NCBI RefSeq assembly: GCF_047528295.1
Contig: NZ_CP180001.1
Location: 1,240,001-1,304,000 of the forward strand
DNA from: Peptacetobacter sp900550335
Lineage (GTDB): Bacteria > Bacillota > Clostridia > Peptostreptococcales > Peptostreptococcaceae
Direction: 5' to 3'
DNA length: 64,000 bases
Made by a program: the position numbers and the translations under genes. Shown here piece by piece: positions 35,000 through 43,461 of this stretch. Every line of letters starts with the position of its first letter. Within the stretch, counting starts at the first letter, position 1. The notes beneath the pieces were generated by a model. It did no database searches and was not told the DNA's origin. It worked only from the letters and a program-made list of their open reading frames with translations.

Positions 35000-37081
35000 T
35001 TGGCAAAAATATTAGTTATAGTCGAATCGCCAGCAAAGGCTAAGACAATCGAAAAATTTCTTGGTAAAAGCCATTACACAGTAAAAGCATCTGTTGGTCA
35101 TGTTAGAGATCTTCCTAAAAGTAAGTTAGGAATTGATATAGAAAATAACTTTGAACCAGGATATATAAATATAAGGGGTAAAGGAGATCTTATAAAAGAT
35201 TTAAAAAAAGCAGCTAAAAAAGCTAGTAAAGTATACCTTGCAACCGACCCCGATAGAGAAGGAGAAGCAATTTCTTGGCATCTTGAGCATATATTAGGAA
35301 TAGAAAATGACGAGCCTTGTAGAATAGAGTTCAACGAAATAACTAAGGACGCTATCAAAAAGGCGATAAAAAGTCCTAGAAAAATAAATTTAGATTTAGT
35401 TGATGCTCAGCAGGCCAGAAGAGTTATAGATAGATTATTAGGCTATCAGATAAGTCCAGTGCTTTGGCAGAAACTTAGAAAAGGACTTAGTGCTGGTAGA
35501 GTGCAGTCTGTTACTACAAAATTAATCTGTGATAGAGAAAAAGAAATAAATGCATTTGAGCCAGTGGAATATTGGACAATAGATGCTAAGTCTGAATCTA
35601 AAACAGGTGAGGATATAGACTTCAAATTATCTGCTATAGACGGTAAAAAGGCCGAAATACACAATGAAGAAGAAGTAAATAAAATATTAGAAATAATAGA
35701 AAATAAAGACTTACATGTTGTAAAAATTGAGTCTAAAAAAAGAAAGAAATCTGCACCAAAACCATTTACAACAAGTGTGCTTCAGCAGGAAGGTGTTAAT
35801 AGATTAGGATTCTCAACTAAGAAAACTATGATGATTGCACAGGAGCTATATGAAGGTATAGATGTAAAAGGCGAAGGAACAGTAGGGTTAATTTCTTATA
35901 TAAGAACAGACTCTAATAGAATATCAGAAGAAGCAAAAGGTAAGGCTGAATCATATATAAAAGAAACTTTAGGAAATGAATACTATAAAGAAGAGAAAAA
36001 ATCTTCAGAAAAGAAAAATTCTAAAAAGGTTCAGGATGCACACGAGGCTATAAGACCAACATCTGTAGATAGAACTCCAGAAAGTATAAAAGATTCTTTA
36101 AGTAAAGACCAGTATAAACTTTACAACTTAATTTGGAGAAGATTTGTTGCAAGCCAGATGAGTGATTCTGAATTTGAACTTATGAATGTAGAATGTCAGA
36201 TAGAGAACTATACATTTAAGGCTACAGGCTCAAAAATGATATTTGATGGTTATACAAAAGTTTACAACTTCTATGATAGAGAAGATAGAATTTTACCTGA
36301 AATATCAGAAGGAGACGATTTAAAAGTTAATGGAATATTCCCAGAACAGCACTTTACTCAGCCGCCAGCTAGATATACAGAGGCGAGCTTAGTAAAAACT
36401 CTTGAAGAGCTTGGAATAGGTAGACCTAGTACATATGCACCTACAATAGCTACTATATTAAATAGGGAATATGTAGAAAAAAGTGGCTCAAGCCTTCAGC
36501 CAACTGAACTAGGAATACTAGTTACAGAGATATTAGAAGCAAACTTTGCAAAACTTATGGATGTAGATTTTACAGCTAAATTAGAAAATGAGCTTGACAC
36601 AATAGAAGAAGGTGAAGCTAATTGGAAGGAAGTTGTAAAGGAATCTTATGAACCTTTTGAAGAGGCAATAAAAGAAGCACTTGAAAATATTGAAAAGGTA
36701 AATATGGATGTTGAAACTGACGAGATTTGCGAGCTTTGTGGATCTAATATGGTGATAAAATACGGTAGATTTGGTAAATTTATGGCTTGTAAAAACTATC
36801 CAGAATGTAAAAATACTAAACCTATAGTAAATAAAATAGGCGTAAAATGTCCTAAATGTGGTGCAGGTGAGATAATTGTCAGAAAAACTAAAAAAGGAAG
36901 AGCATTCTATGGATGTAGTAAATATCCAGATTGTGATTTTATAGAGTGGAATAAACCAGTTGAGGAAGTATGTCCAGAATGTGGCTCTTATATGACTGAA
37001 AAAGTATCTAAAAAGGGTAAAAAACATCTTTGCTCTAATAAAGAATGTGGATTTGAAAAGACTGTAGAAGAAGATAATTAA
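35000..37081 (+). CDS. topA: DNA topoisomerase I
   Basis: A type IA topoisomerase that relaxes negative supercoils. A TTG start after GGAGGTG gives MAKILVIVESPAKAKTIEKF; the ATG at 34982 lacks a ribosome site. The TOPRIM motif (TDPDREGEAISWHLEH) and active-site tyrosine Y300 in ISYIRTDSNR are present. Three C-terminal zinc fingers of four cysteines each (CELCG..., CPKCG..., CPECG...) complete the 693-residue protein. Confidence 0.96.
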   Translation: MAKILVIVESPAKAKTIEKFLGKSHYTVKASVGHVRDLPKSKLGIDIENNFEPGYINIRGKGDLIKDLKKAAKKASKVYLATDPDREGEAISWHLEHILGIENDEPCRIEFNEITKDAIKKAIKSPRKINLDLVDAQQARRVIDRLLGYQISPVLWQKLRKGLSAGRVQSVTTKLICDREKEINAFEPVEYWTIDAKSESKTGEDIDFKLSAIDGKKAEIHNEEEVNKILEIIENKDLHVVKIESKKRKKSAPKPFTTSVLQQEGVNRLGFSTKKTMMIAQELYEGIDVKGEGTVGLISYIRTDSNRISEEAKGKAESYIKETLGNEYYKEEKKSSEKKNSKKVQDAHEAIRPTSVDRTPESIKDSLSKDQYKLYNLIWRRFVASQMSDSEFELMNVECQIENYTFKATGSKMIFDGYTKVYNFYDREDRILPEISEGDDLKVNGIFPEQHFTQPPARYTEASLVKTLEELGIGRPSTYAPTIATILNREYVEKSGSSLQPTELGILVTEILEANFAKLMDVDFTAKLENELDTIEEGEANWKEVVKESYEPFEEAIKEALENIEKVNMDVETDEICELCGSNMVIKYGRFGKFMACKNYPECKNTKPIVNKIGVKCPKCGAGEIIVRKTKKGRAFYGCSKYPDCDFIEWNKPVEEVCPECGSYMTEKVSKKGKKHLCSNKECGFEKTVEEDN

Positions 37082-37099
37082 TAAATTTAATAAAAACTA

Positions 37100-37136
37100 G
37101 ATTCTGAGCAGCAATTTTTTTGAATTGTTGCTTAGA
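37100..37136. other. Hairpin between topA and codY
   Basis: TCTGAGCAGCAATT pairs with AATTGTTGCTTAGA with one G-U pair. No T run follows on the + strand, so it is a weak terminator at best; it may end topA transcripts inefficiently. Confidence 0.45.
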
Positions 37137-37369
37137 ATTAAACAATTCCGAAATAAATTAAAATTAAAAATAGTATAAAAAATATAGAAAATTAAAAAAA
37201 GTAACAAAATTATATTGAAATCAAACTCAACTTGTGATAATCTTTTTAGTAGTATAGAAAGAAAAATGAGATTTTGTGGAAAAATCAAAAAAATATTAAA
37301 ATTATTAGAATTTAATCAAACGACTTTATTTATTGAGTATAATAGTTTGACAAGGAGATGAATTTCGAT

Positions 37370-38155
37370 ATGGTAAGTGAATTATTACAGAAAACAAGAA
37401 AGATAAACAGAACTTTACAGACTAGCGGTGGAAGTAATATATCTTTCAACCTACTTGCAGGAGTATTAGGTGATGTTTTAGAATCAAATACTTATATAAT
37501 AAGTGCAAAAGGTAAAGTATTAGGCCTTCATTTAACAGATGAAGAAGATAGTTCTGTTATAGAAGATGAAATAACAAAACAGAAATGGTTCCCAGAAGAA
37601 TATACTAAAAATCTACTAAAAATAGAAGATACTAAAGAGAATATTACAGGTGAAGAAATGCTTAAAATATTCCCTTATGAACATGGTAGATTAAATAAAA
37701 AGACAATAGTTGTTCCAATACATGGCAGTGGAGAAAGATTAGGAACATTAATAATAACTAGATATGAAAAAGACTTCAATGATGAAGATTTAGTTGTTGC
37801 AGAATATTCAGCTACAGTTGTTGGTCTTGAAATATTAAGAGCTATAAGCGAAGAAATGGAAGAAGAAATGAGAAAGAAAGCTGTTGTTCAGATGGCTATA
37901 GGAACTCTTTCATATTCAGAACTTGAAGCAGTTGAACATATATTTGCAGAACTTGACGGTAAAGAAGGTCTTTTAGTAGCTAGTAAAATAGCTGATAGAG
38001 TTGGTATAACTAGATCAGTTATAGTTAATGCACTTAGAAAATTCGAAAGTGCTGGTGTTATAGAATCTAGATCTCTTGGAATGAAGGGAACACATATAAG
38101 AATATTAAACGACAAGTTATTAGAAGAACTTGCTAAAACAAAAGAAAATAGATAG
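37370..38155 (+). CDS. codY: GTP- and branched-chain amino acid-sensing repressor CodY
   Basis: CodY represses nutrient-acquisition genes when GTP and isoleucine/valine/leucine are plentiful. The 261-residue protein begins MVSELLQKTRKINRTL, with a GAF ligand domain (about residues 1-155) and a winged-helix DNA-binding domain with ASKIADRVGITRSVIVNALRK. The upstream ATG at 37358 abuts AAGGAG and is part of the ribosome site. Likely targets in this window are the brnQ copies, which have CodY-like boxes. Confidence 0.96.
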   Translation: MVSELLQKTRKINRTLQTSGGSNISFNLLAGVLGDVLESNTYIISAKGKVLGLHLTDEEDSSVIEDEITKQKWFPEEYTKNLLKIEDTKENITGEEMLKIFPYEHGRLNKKTIVVPIHGSGERLGTLIITRYEKDFNDEDLVVAEYSATVVGLEILRAISEEMEEEMRKKAVVQMAIGTLSYSELEAVEHIFAELDGKEGLLVASKIADRVGITRSVIVNALRKFESAGVIESRSLGMKGTHIRILNDKLLEELAKTKENR

Positions 38156-38187
38156 TTTATATCTAAAAATTTGAATTAAAAGCGAGA

Positions 38188-38216
38188 GGGGTATCAAAAT
38201 TTGGTATCCCTTTTTT
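38188..38216 (+). terminator. Terminator after codY
   Basis: GGGGTATC pairs with GGTATCCC using two G-U pairs, followed by T6. Confidence 0.8.
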
Positions 38217-38278
38217 ATTATTAATTATTATTAAATAATTATATTTATTGTAGTTTGATTATAAGAGAAGGTGATTTT

Positions 38279-39571
38279 ATGCAGCCATTTGCTGATAGAT
38301 TTAGACCGAGTAGACTCGAGGATATGGTAGGGCAGAGTCATATAATCGGTGAAAATAAGGTTATGAACAGAATAATACAAAGTGGAAATATTCCTAATAT
38401 GATTTTTTATGGCCCTCCAGGAACTGGAAAAACAACTTTGGCAAATATAATAGCAAATGTAACAGGCAAAAAATATGTTAAGCTAAATGCTGTAAACTGT
38501 GGTGTAAAAGAAATAAAAGAAGTTATAGAGGCTTCTAAGAGAGAGGATTTATTTTCTTTTAATGGGATAATACTTATGTTAGATGAAATCCAGGCATTAA
38601 ATAGAAAACAACAGCAATCCCTTCTTGAGGTAATAGAGGATGGTACGGTTACACTAGTTGCAAGTACAGCAGATAACCCATACTTTGTAATATACAAGGC
38701 CATACTAAGCAGAAGTGTTGTATTCGAATTTAAGTCTATTGAAAAGGACGATGTCGTAAAGGGATTAAAAAACTGTATTGAAAAATTAAAAGATAGTAAA
38801 ACATATACGATAGGCAATGTTGAAGATGAAGCATTAGATTATATTGCTCAGTTAAGCAATGGAGATATGAGGACTGCGATAAATAGATTAGAGCTTGCAT
38901 TTAATCTTGGAATAAATATAGCTACAGGAAATGTAGATATAACACTTCAAAATGTTTTGGATAGCTCAACAGCTAAGTCTGTAAGCTACGATAGAAAGGG
39001 AGATGATGGATATTCTATTTTATCTGCTTTTCATAAATCGCTTAGAGGCTCAGATGTAGATGCAGCACTTCATTATTTGGCTAGACTTATAAAAGCAGAG
39101 GATATGCAAAATATAACTAGAAGACTGCTTTGTGTGGCTTCAGAGGATGTAGGATTAGCTGTGCCCAATGCAGTGTCTATAACATACGCTTGTGTATCGT
39201 CAGCCCTTCAGCTTGGCTTTCCCGAGGCGAGATTGCCACTTGCACAGGCTACGATATACTTAGCTCAATGTCCAAAATCAAATTCTGTAATAGATGCAAT
39301 TGAAAAAGCGATGTACGATGTTGAAAATTCTGATATAGGTGATATACCAAATCATTTAAAAGATGCTCATTATGCAGGTGCTGAAAAATTGGGAAGAGGG
39401 GTAGAATATAAATATCCTCATAATTACCCAAATCATTGGATAGAGCAGCAGTACCTTCCAGATGAATTGAAAGATAGAGTTTATTATACTCCTGGCGAAA
39501 ATAAAAATGAAAAAGCATATGATTCTTATTGGAAGCAGGTAAAAGAAATTAGAAAAAATAAAGTAGAGTAA
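38279..39571 (+). CDS. rarA: Replication-associated recombination protein RarA (MgsA)
   Basis: A 430-residue AAA+ ATPase related to clamp loaders that acts at stalled forks. It begins MQPFADRFRPSRLEDMVGQ, with Walker A GPPGTGKTT, Walker B LDEIQALN, and the C-terminal tetramerisation region ending RVYYTPGENKNEKAY. The ATG after AAGGTG was chosen. Its stop codon overlaps the first operator repeat of the downstream iscR promoter. Confidence 0.95.
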   Translation: MQPFADRFRPSRLEDMVGQSHIIGENKVMNRIIQSGNIPNMIFYGPPGTGKTTLANIIANVTGKKYVKLNAVNCGVKEIKEVIEASKREDLFSFNGIILMLDEIQALNRKQQQSLLEVIEDGTVTLVASTADNPYFVIYKAILSRSVVFEFKSIEKDDVVKGLKNCIEKLKDSKTYTIGNVEDEALDYIAQLSNGDMRTAINRLELAFNLGINIATGNVDITLQNVLDSSTAKSVSYDRKGDDGYSILSAFHKSLRGSDVDAALHYLARLIKAEDMQNITRRLLCVASEDVGLAVPNAVSITYACVSSALQLGFPEARLPLAQATIYLAQCPKSNSVIDAIEKAMYDVENSDIGDIPNHLKDAHYAGAEKLGRGVEYKYPHNYPNHWIEQQYLPDELKDRVYYTPGENKNEKAYDSYWKQVKEIRKNKVE

Positions 39572-39641
39572 AATAGTCGGAATTTATACTTGACAAAAAT
39601 AGTCGGATATAATATTATTAAAGCATAGTAAAACAGTAGGA
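39571..39641 (+). promoter_or_regulatory. iscR promoter with three operator-like repeats
   Basis: TTGACA (39590-39595) and TATTAT (39613-39618) are 17 bp apart. AAATAGTCGGA occurs at 39571-39581 and 39597-39607, and AAACAGTAGGA at 39631-39641. The repeats flank and overlap the promoter, and the second lies within the spacer. Autoregulation by the encoded Rrf2 protein is the likely purpose. Confidence 0.65.
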
Positions 39642-39660
39642 ATTAAAAGAAGGTGATAAA

Positions 39661-40128
39661 GTGAAGCTTTCAACAAAGGGAAGGTATGGGTTAAAGGCTA
39701 TGTTTGAACTAGCATTAAACTATGGTGAAGAACCTATATCTATAAAATATATATCTGAAAAGCAGAATGTTTCAGAGCGGTATTTGGAGCAAATATTCTC
39801 TAAACTAAAAAAAGCAGGCCTTGTAAAAAGTATAAGAGGCTCTCAAGGAGGATATTTTTTAGCTAGAAAACCAGATGAGATTTCTGTTGGAGATATATTA
39901 AATGTCCTAGAAGGTCCTATAACTATATCAGATTGTCTAAAAGAAGAGGGCGTTTGCAGTAACTCTGATAAATGTGCTACTAGGTTAGTATGGAAAAAGA
40001 TGAAAAACGCAATCGATGAAGTTGTAAATACTACTTTTTTACAAGATATGGTAGACGATCGGATAGGTGAAAATGGATTGTCTAGTGACGAAAAAGATAT
40101 TTATAAAATAGATTTAAATAAACAATAA
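39661..40128 (+). CDS. iscR: Rrf2-family Fe-S regulator IscR
   Basis: A 155-residue winged-helix regulator starting MKLSTKGRYGLKAMFELALNYG. Three cysteines in DCLKEEGVCSNSDKC match the cluster ligands of IscR, unlike the cysteine-free CymR found before iscS in Bacillus. It probably senses Fe-S status and represses its own operon with iscS and iscU. It starts with GTG after AAGGTG. Codons 40 (SE-x-YLEQ) and 134 are CGG. Confidence 0.92.
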   Translation: MKLSTKGRYGLKAMFELALNYGEEPISIKYISEKQNVSERYLEQIFSKLKKAGLVKSIRGSQGGYFLARKPDEISVGDILNVLEGPITISDCLKEEGVCSNSDKCATRLVWKKMKNAIDEVVNTTFLQDMVDDRIGENGLSSDEKDIYKIDLNKQ

Positions 40129-40245
40129 AAAAATGGTTAAAATGTTAAATTTAGGATATAAATAATAATACAAGTCAAATGGAATTAAGTTTTAAGTTTA
40201 AATATATTTCAAATTTGCAAGATTGCAAATGGAAGGGGAAAAACT

Positions 40246-41442
40246 ATGGAAAATAAAAGAATTTATATGGACTATTCTGCAACAACACCTGTTAAAAAAG
40301 AAGTATTAGATGAAATGCTTCCATATTTTAATGAAGGATTTGGGAATGCATCTAGTTTTTATAGTTATGGACATGAAGCTAAAGAAGCTTTAGAGCTAGC
40401 TAGAACTAGAGTAGCATCTCTTATAAATGCAGAACCAAATGAGATATACTTCACTGCTGGTGGATCAGAAAGTGATAACTGGGCAATAAAAGGAGTTGCC
40501 TTTGACCTTCAGAGAAAGGGTAAAGGAAACCACATAATAACTTCAAAAATAGAACATCACGCAGTATTACATACTTGCGAATACTTAGAAAAGAACTTCG
40601 GATTTGAAGTTACTTATCTTGATGTAGATGAAGAAGGTAAAGTTAGCCCAGAAGCTTTAGAAAATGCAATAAAAGACAACACAATACTAATAAGTATAAT
40701 GTTTGCAAATAATGAAATAGGTACAGTAGAACCTATAAAAGAATTAGTAGAAGTTGCTAAAAAACATAAAATACTATTCCACACAGATGCTGTTCAGGCA
40801 GCTGGAAATATACCAGTAGATGTTAAAGAACTTGGTGTAGATATGGTAAGTATGTCATCTCATAAGATATACGGACCAAAAGGAGTAGGGGCTTTATTTA
40901 TAAGAAGAGGACTTAGATTTGATAATCTTGTTCACGGTGGAGCTCAGGAAAAAAGAAGAAGAGCTGGTACAGAAAACATACCTGCAATAGTAGGATATGG
41001 TAAAGCAGCAGAACTTGCTAAAGCTAATATGGATAACCATATAAAAGAGCTTACAAGACTTAGAAATAAACTTATAGAAGGTGTTAAAGAAAGAATACCT
41101 TATACAAGAATAAACGGAAGCTTAGAAGACAGACTTCCAGGAAATGCAAACTTCGCATTTAAGTTTATAGAAGGTGAAGGAATATTATTACTTCTTAACC
41201 ACGCTGGAATATCTGGCTCAAGTGGTTCAGCATGTACATCAGGATCATTAGACCCATCACATGTACTTTTAGCAATAGGCTTACCACACGAGATAGCTCA
41301 TGGATCATTAAGATTAACAGTTGGTGATTTTACAACTGATGAAGATATAGACTACATACTAGAAGTATTACCTAAGGTAATAGAAAGATTAAGAAGTATG
41401 TCTCCTTTATACGAAGAAGCTTTACAGGCTGAAGGAAAATAA
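40246..41442 (+). CDS. iscS: Cysteine desulfurase IscS
   Basis: A PLP enzyme that takes sulfur from cysteine for Fe-S clusters and tRNA thiolation. The PLP lysine is K207 in SSHKIYGPKG, and the active-site cysteine C330 is in the flexible loop SGSACTSG. The 398-residue length is normal. It lies between iscR and iscU with AAGGGG as ribosome site, and donates sulfur to both IscU and MnmA in the same operon. Confidence 0.96.
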   Translation: MENKRIYMDYSATTPVKKEVLDEMLPYFNEGFGNASSFYSYGHEAKEALELARTRVASLINAEPNEIYFTAGGSESDNWAIKGVAFDLQRKGKGNHIITSKIEHHAVLHTCEYLEKNFGFEVTYLDVDEEGKVSPEALENAIKDNTILISIMFANNEIGTVEPIKELVEVAKKHKILFHTDAVQAAGNIPVDVKELGVDMVSMSSHKIYGPKGVGALFIRRGLRFDNLVHGGAQEKRRRAGTENIPAIVGYGKAAELAKANMDNHIKELTRLRNKLIEGVKERIPYTRINGSLEDRLPGNANFAFKFIEGEGILLLLNHAGISGSSGSACTSGSLDPSHVLLAIGLPHEIAHGSLRLTVGDFTTDEDIDYILEVLPKVIERLRSMSPLYEEALQAEGK

Positions 41443-41533
41443 TTAAAATAAAGCAGTATAAATAAAAATAAGAATCAATATAAATAAAATAAAGAATCGG
41501 AAAAATATAATCGAAATTACGGAGGAAATTATT

Positions 41534-41974
41534 ATGCAGTATAGTGATAAAGTTATGGACCATTTCATGAACCCAAGAAACATGGGATCAATAGAGGACG
41601 CAAGTGGAGTTGGAGAAGTTGGTAACCCAACTTGTGGAGATATAATGAAAATATATCTTGATATAGAAGATGATATAATAAAAGACGTTAAATTCAAGAC
41701 TTTCGGATGTGGAAGTGCTATAGCAAGTTCTTCAATGGCAACAGAAATGATAAAAGGAAAGAGTATACACGAAGCTCTTCAGTTAACAAATAAAGCAGTT
41801 GCTGAAGCATTAGATGGACTACCACCAGTAAAAATGCACTGTTCAGTACTTGCAGAACAGGCAGTAAAAGCAGCTCTTATAGACTATGCTCAGAAACACA
41901 ACATAGTTATACCAGAGCTTGAAGGATACGAAATAACAGATGCGCATGAACATGAAGAAATAGAAGAAGACTAG
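41534..41974 (+). CDS. iscU: Fe-S cluster scaffold IscU/NifU-like
   Basis: A 146-residue scaffold with the three cluster cysteines in NPTCGD, GCGSAIASS and MHCSVLAEQA. It assembles clusters with IscS. GGAGG precedes the ATG. The tail is acidic and histidine-rich (DAHEHEEIEED). Confidence 0.95.
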   Translation: MQYSDKVMDHFMNPRNMGSIEDASGVGEVGNPTCGDIMKIYLDIEDDIIKDVKFKTFGCGSAIASSSMATEMIKGKSIHEALQLTNKAVAEALDGLPPVKMHCSVLAEQAVKAALIDYAQKHNIVIPELEGYEITDAHEHEEIEED

Positions 41975-42009
41975 CAATCAATTCGGAAAACATTAGAGGT
42001 GTTAAATAG

Positions 42010-43083
42010 ATGAAGAAGAAAGTTATGCTAGGTATGAGCGGCGGAGTTGATAGCTCCGTCGCTGCATATCTTTTAAAAGAACAGGGTTATGATGTGATTG
42101 GCGTCAATATGATGTTATCAAATGATAATACCGAAGAAGAAAAAAGAATGACAGAGGATAGTATAAGAGATGCGAGAAGAGTAGCTGAAAAGCTAGATAT
42201 TCCACTACACGTACTAGATTTTAGAAGAGAATTTAAAGAAAAGGTAATAGACGATTTTATAAAAGAGTATGCACAGGGAAGAACTCCTAATCCTTGTATA
42301 GTGTGTAACAAGTTTATAAAGTTCGGTCTATTTTTTGACGTTGCAGAAAAGTTTGGTTGCGATTATGTAGCTACTGGACATTATGCAAGAGTTGAAAGAG
42401 ATGAAAAAACTGGCAGATTAGTTCTTAAAAAAGGTGAATCTGATAAAAAAGACCAGACATACAACCTTTACAATATAAAACAGGAACAGCTAGAAAGAAT
42501 ACTGCTTCCTATAGGAAATTACGAAAAGGACGCCGTAAGAGAAATAGCTAAAAAAATAGGTCTTGATGTACATAATAAGAAAGACAGTCAGGAAATATGC
42601 TTTATAAAAGACAACGACTATGTAAGATACCTAAAAGAAAACTCAAATATAAAAATAAAACCTGGGGAATTTGTAGAAGCTGACGGAACAGTACTAGGAA
42701 ATCACAAAGGAATTATAAACTACACAATAGGACAGAGAAAAGGTCTTGGAATAGCTTTTGGTAAGCCTATGTTTGTAGTTGATATAAATGCAAAGAAAAA
42801 TAGAGTAGTACTTGGAAGCAATGAAGATCTTTTCAAAAAAGAGCTTGTGATAAAGGATGTAAACACAATTCCATTTGATTTTGCAGAAGTAGATGAGTTT
42901 AAGGTATATGCAAAGGTTAGATATGCAGCGAAACCGTCTCTAGCTACTGTAACAAAGCTATCTGATAATACAGCTAAGGTTGTATTTGAGGAAGCACAGA
43001 GAGCTATAACTAAAGGTCAGTCTTTAGTTATGTACGATGGAGATATATTAGTCGGTGGAGGAATTATCGACGATATACTATAA
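42010..43083 (+). CDS. mnmA: tRNA-specific 2-thiouridylase MnmA
   Basis: MnmA makes 2-thiouridine at position 34 in Lys, Glu and Gln tRNAs. The 357-residue protein has the PP-loop GMSGGVDSSVAAYLL, and catalytic cysteines in NPCIVCNK and SQEICFIKD. It completes the sulfur operon with iscS. The gene is of extra interest here because its substrates include Gln tRNA, which is central to the suspected CGG recoding. Confidence 0.96.
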   Translation: MKKKVMLGMSGGVDSSVAAYLLKEQGYDVIGVNMMLSNDNTEEEKRMTEDSIRDARRVAEKLDIPLHVLDFRREFKEKVIDDFIKEYAQGRTPNPCIVCNKFIKFGLFFDVAEKFGCDYVATGHYARVERDEKTGRLVLKKGESDKKDQTYNLYNIKQEQLERILLPIGNYEKDAVREIAKKIGLDVHNKKDSQEICFIKDNDYVRYLKENSNIKIKPGEFVEADGTVLGNHKGIINYTIGQRKGLGIAFGKPMFVVDINAKKNRVVLGSNEDLFKKELVIKDVNTIPFDFAEVDEFKVYAKVRYAAKPSLATVTKLSDNTAKVVFEEAQRAITKGQSLVMYDGDILVGGGIIDDIL

Positions 43084-43110
43084 AAAATATTTTTCCAAAA
43101 GAAAAAAATC

Positions 43111-43139
43111 TTGAAAATGTCAGAATAATCGAGTATCAT
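43111..43139 (+). promoter_or_regulatory. alaS operon promoter
   Basis: TTGAAA (43111-43116) and TATCAT (43134-43139) are 17 bp apart and lie just upstream of the T-box leader. Confidence 0.6.
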
Positions 43140-43189
43140 ATTAAATATATGAATAAATAAAAATATTTATCAAATGCAAAGAAAAGAAG

Positions 43190-43420
43190 GAGTAAATCTA
43201 CTGATTTTGCACAGAGAGAGGGAGTAGCTGAGAACCCTTGAAATAAGCAGATTGAAGCAGTCTTGGAGCATAAATCTTGAACATCTTTTGATTAGTAGAG
43301 ATTTACGGTAGCGACGTTATAGCTAAGGATTACCGGAGAAGCAGATTTTTATCTGTAAATTAGGGTGGTACCGCGAATAATACTCGCCCCTATGTTTATC
43401 ATAGGGAGCGAGTTTTTTTA
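43190..43420 (+). promoter_or_regulatory. T-box riboswitch controlling alaS
   Basis: The leader has a long stem I closed by GTAAATCT/AGATTTAC (about 43192-43199 with 43299-43306), the T-box core AGGGTGGTACCGCG (43362-43375) and a terminator ACTCGC..CCCTATG/CATAGGGAGCGAGT with T7 (43382-43419). Uncharged tRNA pairing with the T-box would form the antiterminator. The specifier should be an Ala codon; GCA at about 43268 is a candidate, but I cannot fix it by eye. Confidence 0.93.
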
Positions 43421-43461
43421 TTTTCCGAAACGAAAAAATATAAAATTGGGAGGCAAAAGTT

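Noticed and set aside
34488..35006. A 172-codon reverse frame over dprA
   Set aside because: Shadow of dprA; low-complexity Ser/Ile/Phe composition and no neighbouring promoter.
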